A stretch of DNA of 64,000 nucleotides, from positions 282,708 through 346,707 of the forward strand of contig JAKLJP010000003.1 of NCBI GenBank assembly GCA_023151115.1. Direction: 5' to 3'. A model generated the notes under the pieces. It saw only the letters and a program-made list of their open reading frames with translations, did no database searches and was not told where the DNA came from. Position numbers and translations under genes: made by a program. The first letter of the stretch is position 1. The number at the start of each line of letters is the position of its first letter. Positions 26,000 to 35,333 of the stretch are shown piece by piece. The DNA comes from Anaerolineae bacterium. GTDB lineage: Bacteria > Chloroflexota > Anaerolineae > 4572-78 > J111.

Positions 26000-27126
26000 A
26001 ATGGCCCCGAGAAGGCGCAGATGGTGAGGCGCGCGTGAAGGGAAGCAGAGGGGCGGGGGGGCAGGGGGGCAGGGGTGAAAATACGGTAGAGGTTGATAAG
26101 CAAGCCCAGGCAGAAAAAGGGGGCCAGAAATAGGGAAACAGCCGGTTGGCCGGGCAGGTTGACCAGGGGGTTAGGGTCGCCGGTCAGGCCGAGGAAGGCG
26201 CCAAGCGTGACAGTTAAAGTTTGCCAGAGAGTGCCCCCCACATCGCCTTTATGCCAGGCCGGGTTAAAGATGGAGACGGTGGTGGAACGGGCCACAAAAT
26301 CGGCGGGGTTGAGGGTGAAGTAGAGAATGAGGGGGGAGAGGAAGAGAAGGAGGAGTAGGAAGTAGAGAGTAGGAAGTAGGAAGTAGGGAGTAGGGAGTAG
26401 GGGGAAAAGAGGCTGCCTTATTTTTTTGACAAGCCAGTGGAGCAGCCAGTAAAGCAGCGGAACCAGGGGCAGCAAGCGAGCCGCCAGGTAGCTATAAATT
26501 GCCAGGGCGGTAAAGAGGGCAGCGATAGTGAGCAGTTTAAATAGTGCGCGGCGTGATGCGTGATGCCTGATGCATGATACATGGTATGTAAAATCTGACT
26601 TCTGACTACTGATCAGACTGCGCCAGAGGAAATAAAAGGCCAGAGTTGAAAAGAGGGGGAGTAAAATGGCTCGGAAGCCCAGCCGGCTGAAGTGCAGATG
26701 CCATGGGCATAGGGCCAAACTCAAAGCAGCCGACAAGGCGATGAAGCGGCTTTCTTGCCAAGTGCCAGGCCGCAAAGTGAGGAGCAGCCGGTAAACAGCC
26801 GCTACCGTCAAAACGCCGGTCAAAGCGGCGGGCAGGCGCAGCGCCAAAGGAATATTGCCGAGGCCGGCGGTACTCAACGCCGCCAGATAGGGCCAGAGTG
26901 GTTCCTGGCCGCCGCCCAAGCGCCACCAGATTTTAGGAGCGCCGCTCAAAATCTCCAGCGCGGCCACGCCACTGCCGGCCTCATCGAAGTTGAGACCGGG
27001 AGGCAAGGTGGGTAGTTGGAAGAGGCGCAGGAAGGTGGCGAGGAGAAGGATGAAGAGAATGGTGAATGGTGAATAGGGGGATGGGGAAAGGTTAGCTTTT
27101 TGGGGAGAAGTTTGCGAGTTTTTCAT
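25945..27126 (-). CDS. GT39-family membrane glycosyltransferase, N-terminal part (frameshifted)
   Basis: The 393-residue frame has the features of an ArnT/PMT-like GT39 enzyme: a first hydrophobic helix, then NFDEAGSG with the acidic pair of the catalytic loop, and many membrane helices. It loses register in a run of G residues (26051-26074) and ends in unrelated sequence (TICAFSGPLC onwards). The rest of the protein continues in another frame at 24977-25999. These enzymes move sugars from polyprenyl-phosphate donors to proteins or lipids at the outer face of the membrane. The start overlaps the stop of the preceding GT39 gene by 4 bp (ATGA). Short-word repeats inside the gene encode runs such as LLPTPYFLLPTLYFLLL. 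Confidence 0.8.
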   Translation of the reverse strand: MKNSQTSPQKANLSPSPYSPFTILFILLLATFLRLFQLPTLPPGLNFDEAGSGVAALEILSGAPKIWWRLGGGQEPLWPYLAALSTAGLGNIPLALRLPAALTGVLTVAAVYRLLLTLRPGTWQESRFIALSAALSLALCPWHLHFSRLGFRAILLPLFSTLAFYFLWRSLISSQKSDFTYHVSCIRHHASRRALFKLLTIAALFTALAIYSYLAARLLPLVPLLYWLLHWLVKKIRQPLFPLLPTPYFLLPTLYFLLLLLFLSPLILYFTLNPADFVARSTTVSIFNPAWHKGDVGGTLWQTLTVTLGAFLGLTGDPNPLVNLPGQPAVSLFLAPFFCLGLLINLYRIFTPAPLPPRPSASLHARLTICAFSGPLCQPTPLSPSASTLPLNS

Positions 27127-29324
27127 GGGGCAAGAGGCAGGGTAATGGGCGGGCCGAGAGTTTCGCCGGTTTCAGCCTGGTAGACGACGACTTCAAAATG
27201 ATCCGGGCGAGTATGATCAGCCAGAGAGATGTCGAGGGTGTGTTCGTCGGTTACGTAGTCGCCTTGACGCCAGAGCGTGGTAGGCAACAAATTGTTCACC
27301 GGCCACTGATCCTGCTGCGCCAGCAAGTCGCCGCTGGTGGCGCGGACACGCACGGAAACGGTGTAATTGACGGGCAGCGGAGCCAGGGCATGCCAATAGA
27401 GGGTGAGGGAGGAATTTTGGATTTTGGATTTTGGATTTGTGATTTTGTAACCGGCCAGACGTAGCTTGTCACCCAAGCCAATATTGGATGGAGTGGCGTC
27501 GGGGGGAATGTCGGGCAGGATGAGCTTGGGGCCGGGATAGATTTTGGCGTAAGGGACATCGTGGATGGTAATGATCTTTTCCGGCGGGCGGGCCTGAAAA
27601 TAGGCCACAATTTCGGGGCTGGGGGACAGCCGCTGCATCTGGGCCAGGTAGAGGACTACATAATCGGCTCGAAAAGCAATATCGTTGGTGTAAAAATTTT
27701 CGCCGGTCCCGACAAAGTAGGGTAATAAGGTCTGTGAGGGAGTTGAGGCGACGTACAGGCGCTCGGCTTCCGGTTTGCGATTGAGATAGGCAGCGGCCAG
27801 CTCCATGCCCTCGCCCCAGCCCATCAAAGTGGTCTGAGCGGCGCGTACCGGGCCGCCCATGAGCGGGTTGAAATAGGTCAAATAGTAGGGATAGTAGGTG
27901 AGTACAGGGATGAAGTGGGGGAAGAGGAGGAGTAGGGAGTAGGCAGTAGGTAGTAGGGGAAGAGATAAAAAAGAGGTTTTACGCCACAAAAAATGTTGAA
28001 CAAGTTTGAACAGGCCCAGCCAGCCGGCGGCGGCCAGCAAGTCCAGCAATGGAAAGAGCGGCAGCAGATAACGATCCTGCTTTTTGGGGCTGAGGGCGCC
28101 GAAGAGCAGTAGAGAGAGAACGAACAGCCAGAGGAGGTGGTGCGTGGTGCGTGGTGCGTTTTGGGTGAGGTTGGAAGCATGGGCAAACAGGCTGAGAGCA
28201 TTGATTTGAGGGACAAGCAGGGCTAGGGAAAGCGCCGCGCCAATGAGGGTAATCGGAGTGAGGCGGAACGGAATAACGTAGGGATAAAACCAGGGGCCGG
28301 GGTCGAGGGTGGGCCGGCCGAGGAAGTAGACCAGGTGGCCTTCTTCAACTTTGCCCAAGGTTTCAGACAGCATACGTTGGACTGTGCCGAGCGGGTCAAC
28401 CCACATAGCCGGCCAGAGCAAAATGAAGGTTAAAAGCGAGATGAGACCCCAGATGAGGATGACGGTTAGCCAGCGAGTCATAGGCTGTAGGGCGTGATGT
28501 GTAGTACGTGATAGGTGATGCGTGATGCGTAAAATCTCCTCTGCCCCTCTGCCCCTCTGCTCCCCTGCTCCCCTGCTCCTCATTTCCCGCCACCATTCCA
28601 GTCCGGCATAAACAAGTGACATGCCGACGACAAAAATTGCCATAAATTGGCCGGGGGCTTTGGTTAAGGCAGCCAGACCGCCAAAAACAGCCGAGGCGAG
28701 GAGAAAGGCGGAAGGCGGAGGGATGAAGGATGAAATGGAGTTTTGCCCCTGACCAAGTGAGGCGCGGAGGCGGGCGGCATAGATGAAAAAAGTCAGGGCC
28801 GAGAGAACCATAAAAACGGCTACCGGAGCGTCGCCATGAGCGACACGGGAGTGGGCCAGAAAAAAGGGATCAAAAGCCAGAAACAACGCACCCAACAGAG
28901 CAATTGACTCGGGCAGCAGTTGGCGGGTCAATAAATAAACAGCCGGCACAGCGGCGGCTGTTAAAACAGCATAAGGCAGGCGATTGGCCACCAGCAGCGA
29001 CAGGATATCGCCGTAGATATACTCGGTGAAGGGAGGCAGGGCTGCGCCGCTAAGCCAGCCTAAAAAGTATTGGCCGGCCATCCCCACTGCGTCGAGCCAA
29101 CTCATGGTGACGCCGGGGTAAAAATGCCAGTAAGTGCCCTGAAAGTCGCCCCGCAGAAAAGCGGCAATCACATCGCTGCCGGCGAAAAAGATGTTGGTAT
29201 TTTCATCGCTGGTCAAAAAACGGCCCAGGCCGGGCAGACGCGGGACAAGCGCAGCCAGAAAAAGTAGAAATGGGGTAAAATGTGAGGCGTGAAGCGTGAA
29301 GCGTGAAGCGAAGGGATAGGTCAT
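27123..29324 (-). CDS. GT39-family membrane glycosyltransferase with C-terminal ectodomain
   Basis: This 733-residue protein begins with a membrane helix followed by LTSDENTNIFF, the acidic loop of GT39 enzymes. About ten to twelve hydrophobic helices follow to residue 490, then an extracytoplasmic domain (about 500-733) with a beta-rich end (DEHTLDISL, FEVVVYQAETGE). It probably transfers a sugar from a polyprenyl-phosphate carrier onto surface polymer or protein. It is coupled by 4-bp overlaps on both sides in an operon GT4 - GT39 - GT39 - GT39. Low-complexity inserts (RSRGAGEQRGRGAEE, LSRTTHHAL, NPKSKIQNS) correspond to in-frame short-word DNA repeats and are unlikely to be functional. Confidence 0.85.
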   Translation of the reverse strand: MTYPFASRFTLHASHFTPFLLFLAALVPRLPGLGRFLTSDENTNIFFAGSDVIAAFLRGDFQGTYWHFYPGVTMSWLDAVGMAGQYFLGWLSGAALPPFTEYIYGDILSLLVANRLPYAVLTAAAVPAVYLLTRQLLPESIALLGALFLAFDPFFLAHSRVAHGDAPVAVFMVLSALTFFIYAARLRASLGQGQNSISSFIPPPSAFLLASAVFGGLAALTKAPGQFMAIFVVGMSLVYAGLEWWREMRSRGAGEQRGRGAEEILRITHHLSRTTHHALQPMTRWLTVILIWGLISLLTFILLWPAMWVDPLGTVQRMLSETLGKVEEGHLVYFLGRPTLDPGPWFYPYVIPFRLTPITLIGAALSLALLVPQINALSLFAHASNLTQNAPRTTHHLLWLFVLSLLLFGALSPKKQDRYLLPLFPLLDLLAAAGWLGLFKLVQHFLWRKTSFLSLPLLPTAYSLLLLFPHFIPVLTYYPYYLTYFNPLMGGPVRAAQTTLMGWGEGMELAAAYLNRKPEAERLYVASTPSQTLLPYFVGTGENFYTNDIAFRADYVVLYLAQMQRLSPSPEIVAYFQARPPEKIITIHDVPYAKIYPGPKLILPDIPPDATPSNIGLGDKLRLAGYKITNPKSKIQNSSLTLYWHALAPLPVNYTVSVRVRATSGDLLAQQDQWPVNNLLPTTLWRQGDYVTDEHTLDISLADHTRPDHFEVVVYQAETGETLGPPITLPLAP

Positions 29325-31585
29325 TGGTAGTTGATTTCTCCCAGAAGAATAGCATTTTCACGGGAAGCATCATTGGCTACGGTTAATCGCTCCAGGGTGT
29401 CCAGTTGATACATACCGGCCCAGAGGGTGTACTGGCCGGGCGATAGGTCGGGTGGCAAGGTCAGGCTGAAGGGATCGATGACAGTTTCGCCGGGCTGCCA
29501 GCGGCTGCTAGGATAATTCCCTGCCAACGACAAACCGTCTCGCTGCGCGAGAGTGGTGTTGGTCTGGTCACGCAGGTGTAAAAAAACGGTGTAATCGGTT
29601 GCGGGGGGGTGGAGAGGTTGCCAGAAGAAGGTCAGGTTAAGATTGGAGATTGGAGATTGAAGATTGAAGACTGTTGAGCGAGAGGTGACCGGCTGGGGAG
29701 GATCGGTTTGCAAGGTGTATCCGATCAACTCGATGGTCTCTCCCAGGGTAGCGTTAACCAGAATTTCGGGCTGAGTGGGCAGCGGGATACGGTCGGGACG
29801 GGTGCGGTAGACCATGGCATTATCCTGGCTCCAGACCGGCTCCATCTGGCTGGTGACCACCGCTTGCCAGTCGCCACGGAAGTAGACCGGCTGGCGAATA
29901 GTGTCAATCACAAACCAGACGCGTGGATGGGCATTAAGCGCGGCATTAAAATCGGCAGCAGTTCCAATCCAGGGTGCGCCAAGCCAGCGATCTATGGGGG
30001 CGCTGTCTTTATTGAGCAAAAACTGGTCGGCATCAACCTGCACGGTAAATCCATCCGCTTGACCATGATAGAGAGCGGCGGCGGGAGTGTTCATGGTCAG
30101 CAGCGCATCGTCCGGCTCCCAATTGTCTCGCACCATTTGAAAAGCAGATTCATAGGCCGGTTCGGGCGTAACTAGGGCCAGGCGCAGGTCGGGCAGGCTT
30201 AGAGTAGTGAAGATGATTAATAGAGCCAGGGTAATAACCGTTTGTGAAGCGTGAGGCGTGAGACGTGGAGTGTGAAATCCAAAATCCAAAATCCAAATTC
30301 CAAATTCCAAAATCGCTCTGGCAGCGATGAGATAAAAGAGCGGCAAATACATCACCAGGTAGCGCGGATTCTGGCGAAAGGGATCAAGTACCGTGACCAT
30401 TTCCAGGAGAATAAGACCGAAGGTGAGCCAGAGAAAGAGGGTTGAGGAGGCGAGGAGGCGAAGAATTAATTGTGAATTGTGAATGGTGTTTCTTCTTAGC
30501 CATTCTCTCATGCTTCGCGGCCATTTTTTGGCGAGCCAGATCAGCAGGGCGGCAGCCAGGCTCACCAGCGTTGCCATCGCCAGCCAGAACAGGTGGGGCG
30601 GGCCAAACTGCTCGGCCAAAAAATCGCGGATAACTGCTCCGTTCAGAGCAAAGGCAGTTTGATAAGTTACTGTCTCCAGCAATGTACTTAGCAGCGGCTC
30701 TCCCTCGCTGCCCAGAGCCGCCATCCCCACCGGCTGCCCCAGCCGCTTGACCCAAATCCCGATGCCTACGACTGCTGCCAGAGCCAGGATTTCGAGGAAG
30801 ATTGCAGGACGCAGAAACCAGGGACATGAGGCGTGGGGGGTGTTAATCTGACTACTGACCCCCGAATCCCGCCACGAAAGCCAGCCAACGATGATCATGC
30901 TCACAACTAGCGGTGGAACCAAAATGAGTACCCCAAATTGGGTCAGCAGGGCCGCCAGGATCGCTGCAATAGCCCCCCAGCGATACCGCGCCGGGGCCGG
31001 ATAAGCAGCTCCCCGGTAAGCCCAAAACACCGCCAGCAGCACCAGCAGGGTGGCCAGGGCATACATGCGGGCGCGTCCGCCCCAAACCATGCCTTCGGGG
31101 CTAAAGGCGAAGAGTCCGGTGGCGAGGAGGGAGAAGGAGGATGGAAGGCCTGTCCTGAACGAAGTCGAAGGGTTGGAGGGTTGGAAGGTTGGAAGGTTGG
31201 AAGTTAACCGTTGATTGTTGGCTATTGACTGTTGACGATTAAACCGCCGGCCAAGGGTGTAAATCAGAGGAATGGTTAAAGTGCCGATCAGGAGGCTGGG
31301 CCAGCGGGAGAGCAGCAGGCCCCAGTGGGCCGGCTGCCAATCATCGAGGGGGGTGTTGACGAACAGAGCAGTAAATGGGGCAATTAGGTAAGTTGATAGC
31401 AGGCCATGCTCGTAAAAAAGGCCGGAGGGTAACACCGGCCAGCCATGCGCCAAAATCTGGCGGGCAGCCAGAACGGTGGTGTATTCGTCAAAAAAAGGGT
31501 GAGTTGTGGTTAGATAATGGAGCCGCAGGCCAAAACCGGCGAGAGTGAGGCCAAATATGATGATGGTGTGTAATCGCATGAGCAA
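29321..31585 (-). CDS. GT39-family membrane glycosyltransferase
   Basis: A 754-residue polytopic protein: first helix, then HPFFDEYTTVLA with the Asp-Glu pair expected in the first external loop of GT39 enzymes, then many helices. The last 250 residues form an external domain ending in a beta-sandwich-like segment (PDLSPGQYTLWAGMYQLDTLERL), shared in style with the two neighbours. Repeats inserted in frame encode QSIANNQRLTSNLPTFQ and FGIWILDFGF. One insert contains CCTGTCCTGAACGAAGTC (31149-31166), a word I recognise from scattered repeats in other Chloroflexota. The gene starts 8 bp after the GT4 gene and overlaps the next GT39 gene by 4 bp. Confidence 0.85.
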   Translation of the reverse strand: MLMRLHTIIIFGLTLAGFGLRLHYLTTTHPFFDEYTTVLAARQILAHGWPVLPSGLFYEHGLLSTYLIAPFTALFVNTPLDDWQPAHWGLLLSRWPSLLIGTLTIPLIYTLGRRFNRQQSIANNQRLTSNLPTFQPSNPSTSFRTGLPSSFSLLATGLFAFSPEGMVWGGRARMYALATLLVLLAVFWAYRGAAYPAPARYRWGAIAAILAALLTQFGVLILVPPLVVSMIIVGWLSWRDSGVSSQINTPHASCPWFLRPAIFLEILALAAVVGIGIWVKRLGQPVGMAALGSEGEPLLSTLLETVTYQTAFALNGAVIRDFLAEQFGPPHLFWLAMATLVSLAAALLIWLAKKWPRSMREWLRRNTIHNSQLILRLLASSTLFLWLTFGLILLEMVTVLDPFRQNPRYLVMYLPLFYLIAARAILEFGIWILDFGFHTPRLTPHASQTVITLALLIIFTTLSLPDLRLALVTPEPAYESAFQMVRDNWEPDDALLTMNTPAAALYHGQADGFTVQVDADQFLLNKDSAPIDRWLGAPWIGTAADFNAALNAHPRVWFVIDTIRQPVYFRGDWQAVVTSQMEPVWSQDNAMVYRTRPDRIPLPTQPEILVNATLGETIELIGYTLQTDPPQPVTSRSTVFNLQSPISNLNLTFFWQPLHPPATDYTVFLHLRDQTNTTLAQRDGLSLAGNYPSSRWQPGETVIDPFSLTLPPDLSPGQYTLWAGMYQLDTLERLTVANDASRENAILLGEINYQ

Positions 31586-31593
31586 AGTTGACC

Positions 31594-32991
31594 TTAACTC
31601 TCTAGTTGCTCACTTCTTATTTCTAATTTCTTACTTCCCAGGCCCACAGTTTTAGCCACAATCCGCTGATAAATCTCCACATATTGCTCGGCAATATAGT
31701 CCCAGGCAAATTCCTGCTCGGCGATTTTACGGCTCTCTTTGCCCATACGCCGCCGCTCGTGGGGGTTGTTAATCAAATCGGCCAGGCGCTCGGCCAGGGT
31801 AGCAGCATCGTTGATGTCAACCAGGTAACCATTGACCCCCTCCCGGACCAATTCGCCCAGGCCCGAAGCCCGCGTGCCGACCACCGGCAGGCCGCAGGCC
31901 ATCGCTTCCAGCACGGTGTTCGGCATGCCTTCCCAAGTGGTTGCGGTTACAAACAAATCGGCCTGGCGATAAACCTCCACAATGGCGGTCCGGTCTACCC
32001 AACCCAAAAAGCGGGTCTGGCGGGTCAAACCTTTTTCCACCACCAGCCGTTCCAGGTTTGAGCGATGCTCACCCTCACCGGCCAGTTGCAATTCAAAATC
32101 CTCAACACCTATCGCCTTAAGCCGGCTGGCGGTTTCGATTAACATTTCAACATTCTTGAAAGCATTGAGCCGGCCCACAAACAGTAACCGCACCGGGCCA
32201 TCTGTGGGACGCTGTCGCGGTGGGGTAAAAACGGATAGTTCGATAGCGTTGGGAATGACGTCAATCGGCAAGTCGGGTGCGGTCTCGGCCGCAAACTCAC
32301 GCAGCCCATTGGAAACGGCGACGGTGGCATCGGCGTCCTGCCACAGCCGGCGCACCAAGGGGCGCAGCACTTGATAATGTTTGGCAAAGCGTTTGACCTC
32401 ATCCGACGGCACATCCGCGCCGCGTAGTGAGATCAGATAAGGCAAGCCGTAGGCTCGCTTGAGCATCCAGCCGATAGGACCATCAGGGATGCCAAAAAAG
32501 ATGTGGACCACGTCCGGTTTGAACTCGCGGGCCTGGAAAAAACTGTGCCACAAGCCGCTGGCCAAAAAGGTGCCCATTTCAAACGTGGAACAAAATTCCT
32601 GCCGCTGGCGCAGCACCGGGATGCGCCGCACTTCAACGCCGTCAATAAACTCGACCGACTTCAAGCCGCGAATCGGGTTGGTCAATTCCCAGGTCAGGCC
32701 GGTGCTGCGCAGAATAAAACCGGTCAGCAGTAAAAAACTGCCCAGCAGGGTAAAACCGTGATCGCTCAAATCCTCGTTAAAAGCAAATTTGGCGTAAATG
32801 AGATAGACCCAAAAACCCAAACCCGACAACAAACAGAGATTGCCAAAATAGGTATAAAGCTGCGTCGGCCGGCTGGTGATGACTCGCACCGTATGGCCCA
32901 TTTCCACCAGACAGGCCGCAATTTTTTGGCTGGCCTTGCCGCCGCCGGCCCCAATCGGCGGAAATTCGTAATTGATAATCAAAATTCGCAT
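31594..32991 (-). CDS. GT4-family glycosyltransferase with internal hydrophobic segment
   Basis: A 465-residue protein with a GT-B fold: N-terminal YEFPPIGAGGGKA glycine loop, C-terminal LLFVGRLNAFKNVE, and the EGMPNTVLEAMACGLPVV donor-site block with the E-x7-E pattern typical of GT4 retaining enzymes. Between residues about 50 and 105 there is an insertion with two hydrophobic helices (GNLCLLSGLGFWVYLIYAKF and LGSFLLLTGFILRS), unusual in GT4 and probably a membrane anchor. It is the first gene of the glycosyltransferase operon, so it may build the lipid-linked sugar later used by the GT39 enzymes (inference). Confidence 0.88.
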   Translation of the reverse strand: MRILIINYEFPPIGAGGGKASQKIAACLVEMGHTVRVITSRPTQLYTYFGNLCLLSGLGFWVYLIYAKFAFNEDLSDHGFTLLGSFLLLTGFILRSTGLTWELTNPIRGLKSVEFIDGVEVRRIPVLRQRQEFCSTFEMGTFLASGLWHSFFQAREFKPDVVHIFFGIPDGPIGWMLKRAYGLPYLISLRGADVPSDEVKRFAKHYQVLRPLVRRLWQDADATVAVSNGLREFAAETAPDLPIDVIPNAIELSVFTPPRQRPTDGPVRLLFVGRLNAFKNVEMLIETASRLKAIGVEDFELQLAGEGEHRSNLERLVVEKGLTRQTRFLGWVDRTAIVEVYRQADLFVTATTWEGMPNTVLEAMACGLPVVGTRASGLGELVREGVNGYLVDINDAATLAERLADLINNPHERRRMGKESRKIAEQEFAWDYIAEQYVEIYQRIVAKTVGLGSKKLEIRSEQLES

Positions 32992-33193
32992 GGGATCGGA
33001 TACTCGCCCGGTTATTGTGATTTTTTATTCTATACTAACTGGGCAGGCTTGTCATATTACTGCTCTGAACAAAACTATCCAAATTTGAGCGTATAAAACG
33101 GGATATATAAGGCGTGATTTGCGCCTCAATGGGCTAATTCGCCGCCCTTGGTTATTTGCGGTAAAATTTACAGAAACTGTAGGGATATTTTTT

Positions 33194-34540
33194 ATGCAAC
33201 CCGATTTTAATAGAAACGATTTATTATACGAAGCCCATCAACGGGCTTTAGAGATTGTGTATCACTGTGCCACGCCGTATGGATTTCGCGCTTCGGCGCT
33301 GCCGGCCGGGTATCCCCAAGTGTGGGCGCGAGATAACGTGATTATATTTTTGGGCGCGCTCAGCACCGGCGACCCCGCTTTACAGGACACTTGCCGGGCG
33401 GCTTTGGAAACCATGAGCGCCCACCAATCGCAGCGCGGCTTGATTCAACTGAATGTCAACCCCGATACCGGCTATGTCAGCACCGAAAATGCCGGCGCGG
33501 TAGACGCCAATCTGTGGTATATTCTGGGCCATTATCTCTATTTTCAAACGGTGGGCGATCTGGCCTTTTTGCTCCGGCATTGGGCCAGTATTGACCGGGC
33601 CATGGTCTGGCTGGAATGTCAGGATATGAACGAGTGCGGCCTGCTGGAAGTGCCCGAAGCCGGCAACTGGATGGATTTGCTGGCGGTACGCTACAACATT
33701 CTTTACGATAATGCGCTCTACTACGCGGCCACCCTGGCCTACCAGGAAATGGTCAAACATTTACCGCCCGGACAGGTCTGCCACCACGCCGGGGCCGATG
33801 CGGCCAGCATCCACGAGCGGATCAATCTGCTGATGTGGATTGATCGCTGCTGGGTGGCCGAACACTTTGCCGAACACCTGGAAAAACTCAAGGCGATCCG
33901 GCTGGAATGGTTTATGCTTTATCACAACGTTGGCACCATCTCCAGCCGGCCGTTCTATCTGCCCTGGGTGGCCTTCCGCGAGTACGGCGATTGGTGCGAC
34001 AGCCTGGCCAATCTGCTGGCGATTCTGACCGGCCTGGCCGATGGCCACCGCACCGAACACATCTTGCGCTACATGCGTCAGGTAGGCATGGCCGAACCCT
34101 ACCCCACCAAAGCGATTTATCCACCCATCTTCCCCAACGAGAGCAACTGGCGCGAATATTACCGCAGCCGCAACCTGAACCTGCCTCACCAGTACCACAA
34201 CGGCGGCATCTGGCCTATGATCGGCGGCTTTCATGTGGCGGCCCTAGTGCGACACGGCTGGCTCAAAGAAGCCGAAAGTTTGCTGGGGCGGCTGGCCGAG
34301 GCCAATCGCCAGGGCCTCGACGAAGCGTGGGAGTTTAATGAATGGATGCACGGCGAGAGCGGCCATCCCATGGGCTTTGCCCAGCAGGGTTGGTCGGCGG
34401 CGATGTATTTGTACGCCGACCATGCTTATCGGACCGGACAGTTGCTTTTGTTCGACGATTTGTTGGCCGCCAAACCCGCTTCTGTGGTGGCCGCCGAGAT
34501 TAACGATATTATTATCCGGCCCGGCGGCGGGCCGGTTTAA
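33194..34540 (+). CDS. (alpha/alpha)6-barrel glycosidase, GH100/debranching-enzyme-like
   Basis: The 448-residue protein shows the pattern of six-hairpin glycosidases: VWARDNVIIFLGAL near the start, LNVNPDTGYVS, GAVDANLWYILGHYLYF, EAGNWMDLL, and HNGGIWPMIGG plus EFNEWMHGESGHPMGFAQQGWSAA at the end. These fit GH100 neutral invertase-like or amylo-1,6-glucosidase-like enzymes. Candidate acid residues are the Asp in WARD and the Glu in NEWMHGE. No signal peptide, so probably cytoplasmic. ATG 33194 is chosen (GTAGGG upstream); a TTG at 33119 would add 25 atypical residues. The exact substrate (sucrose, glucosylglycerate, alpha-glucan) cannot be told. It is divergent from the glycosyltransferase operon. 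Confidence 0.8.
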   Translation: MQPDFNRNDLLYEAHQRALEIVYHCATPYGFRASALPAGYPQVWARDNVIIFLGALSTGDPALQDTCRAALETMSAHQSQRGLIQLNVNPDTGYVSTENAGAVDANLWYILGHYLYFQTVGDLAFLLRHWASIDRAMVWLECQDMNECGLLEVPEAGNWMDLLAVRYNILYDNALYYAATLAYQEMVKHLPPGQVCHHAGADAASIHERINLLMWIDRCWVAEHFAEHLEKLKAIRLEWFMLYHNVGTISSRPFYLPWVAFREYGDWCDSLANLLAILTGLADGHRTEHILRYMRQVGMAEPYPTKAIYPPIFPNESNWREYYRSRNLNLPHQYHNGGIWPMIGGFHVAALVRHGWLKEAESLLGRLAEANRQGLDEAWEFNEWMHGESGHPMGFAQQGWSAAMYLYADHAYRTGQLLLFDDLLAAKPASVVAAEINDIIIRPGGGPV

Positions 34541-34552
34541 CCCCTTAACCCC

Positions 34553-35266
34553 ATGAATGACCCTGCTTTCTTCTGGCTAAACTCCGTCCGGCTGGCAACG
34601 ATCCTCCTGACCCTTTTGCTGGCCTGGGGCACCTATCGCAGCCATTTATTACTCAAAGAGTTTCAGCCGCCCTTTAATTTACTTCTCTCCCCGCCTGAGT
34701 CGCTGCTGCGGCTGCTGCTGGTAGGGCTGTGTTTGGGCCTAGCCTGGCTCAGCGGCTTGCCGGTCGCCCGATTTGGCTTGCTCAGCCCGCAGCCGCTTCA
34801 GAGCATCGGGCTGGGGCTGGGGGTGGGGCTGGTGGGACAGGTGACGGTGAATGGTTTGACGCAGTGGGCCATTCACCGTTTTGGCCGGAAAATTTACTCA
34901 CCGCTGGTCATTCGTAACATTTTGCCACGCCGCCCTGCCGAGTGGGTTTGGGTGGCCCTGGCCTTTGGGCCGGCGGTGGCAATGGAGGAGCTGTTGTTTC
35001 GCAGTTTATGGTTGGGCTTATTTCAGGAGCTAATCCCTTTACCGCTGTTGATTGGGGTCACCTCACTGCTGTTTGGCTTGATGCACCAACCGCAGGGCCT
35101 CCTGGGCGTCATCACCGCCGGGGGGCTCAACATCCTGTTGTGCCTGTTGTTTGCCGGCACGGGCGAACTGCTGCCGCCGTTGACCGCCCATTACATGATC
35201 AACCTCCTACAAATTGTGGCGGCGTCACGGCAACGCGAGTGGCTGGAAAATTACGAGTACCATTGA
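34553..35266 (+). CDS. CPBP family intramembrane protease
   Basis: A 237-residue protein with about six to seven hydrophobic helices. The motifs MEELLFRSL (EExxxR), LMHQPQG and HYMIN form the catalytic set of the CPBP/Abi family. It is shorter than the CPBP protein at 20728-21699 and not closely alike, so this is a second, separate member. It starts 12 bp after the glycosidase stop and is likely co-transcribed with it and with the hypothetical protein downstream. No ribosome site stands out. The substrate is unknown. Confidence 0.85.
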   Translation: MNDPAFFWLNSVRLATILLTLLLAWGTYRSHLLLKEFQPPFNLLLSPPESLLRLLLVGLCLGLAWLSGLPVARFGLLSPQPLQSIGLGLGVGLVGQVTVNGLTQWAIHRFGRKIYSPLVIRNILPRRPAEWVWVALAFGPAVAMEELLFRSLWLGLFQELIPLPLLIGVTSLLFGLMHQPQGLLGVITAGGLNILLCLLFAGTGELLPPLTAHYMINLLQIVAASRQREWLENYEYH

Positions 35267-35333
35267 CAAAAGCCCAGGGCGGTGATATGCTTTTGAATAA
35301 TCAGTTTGTTATGACAAGTTGAGGAGGCAGGGT

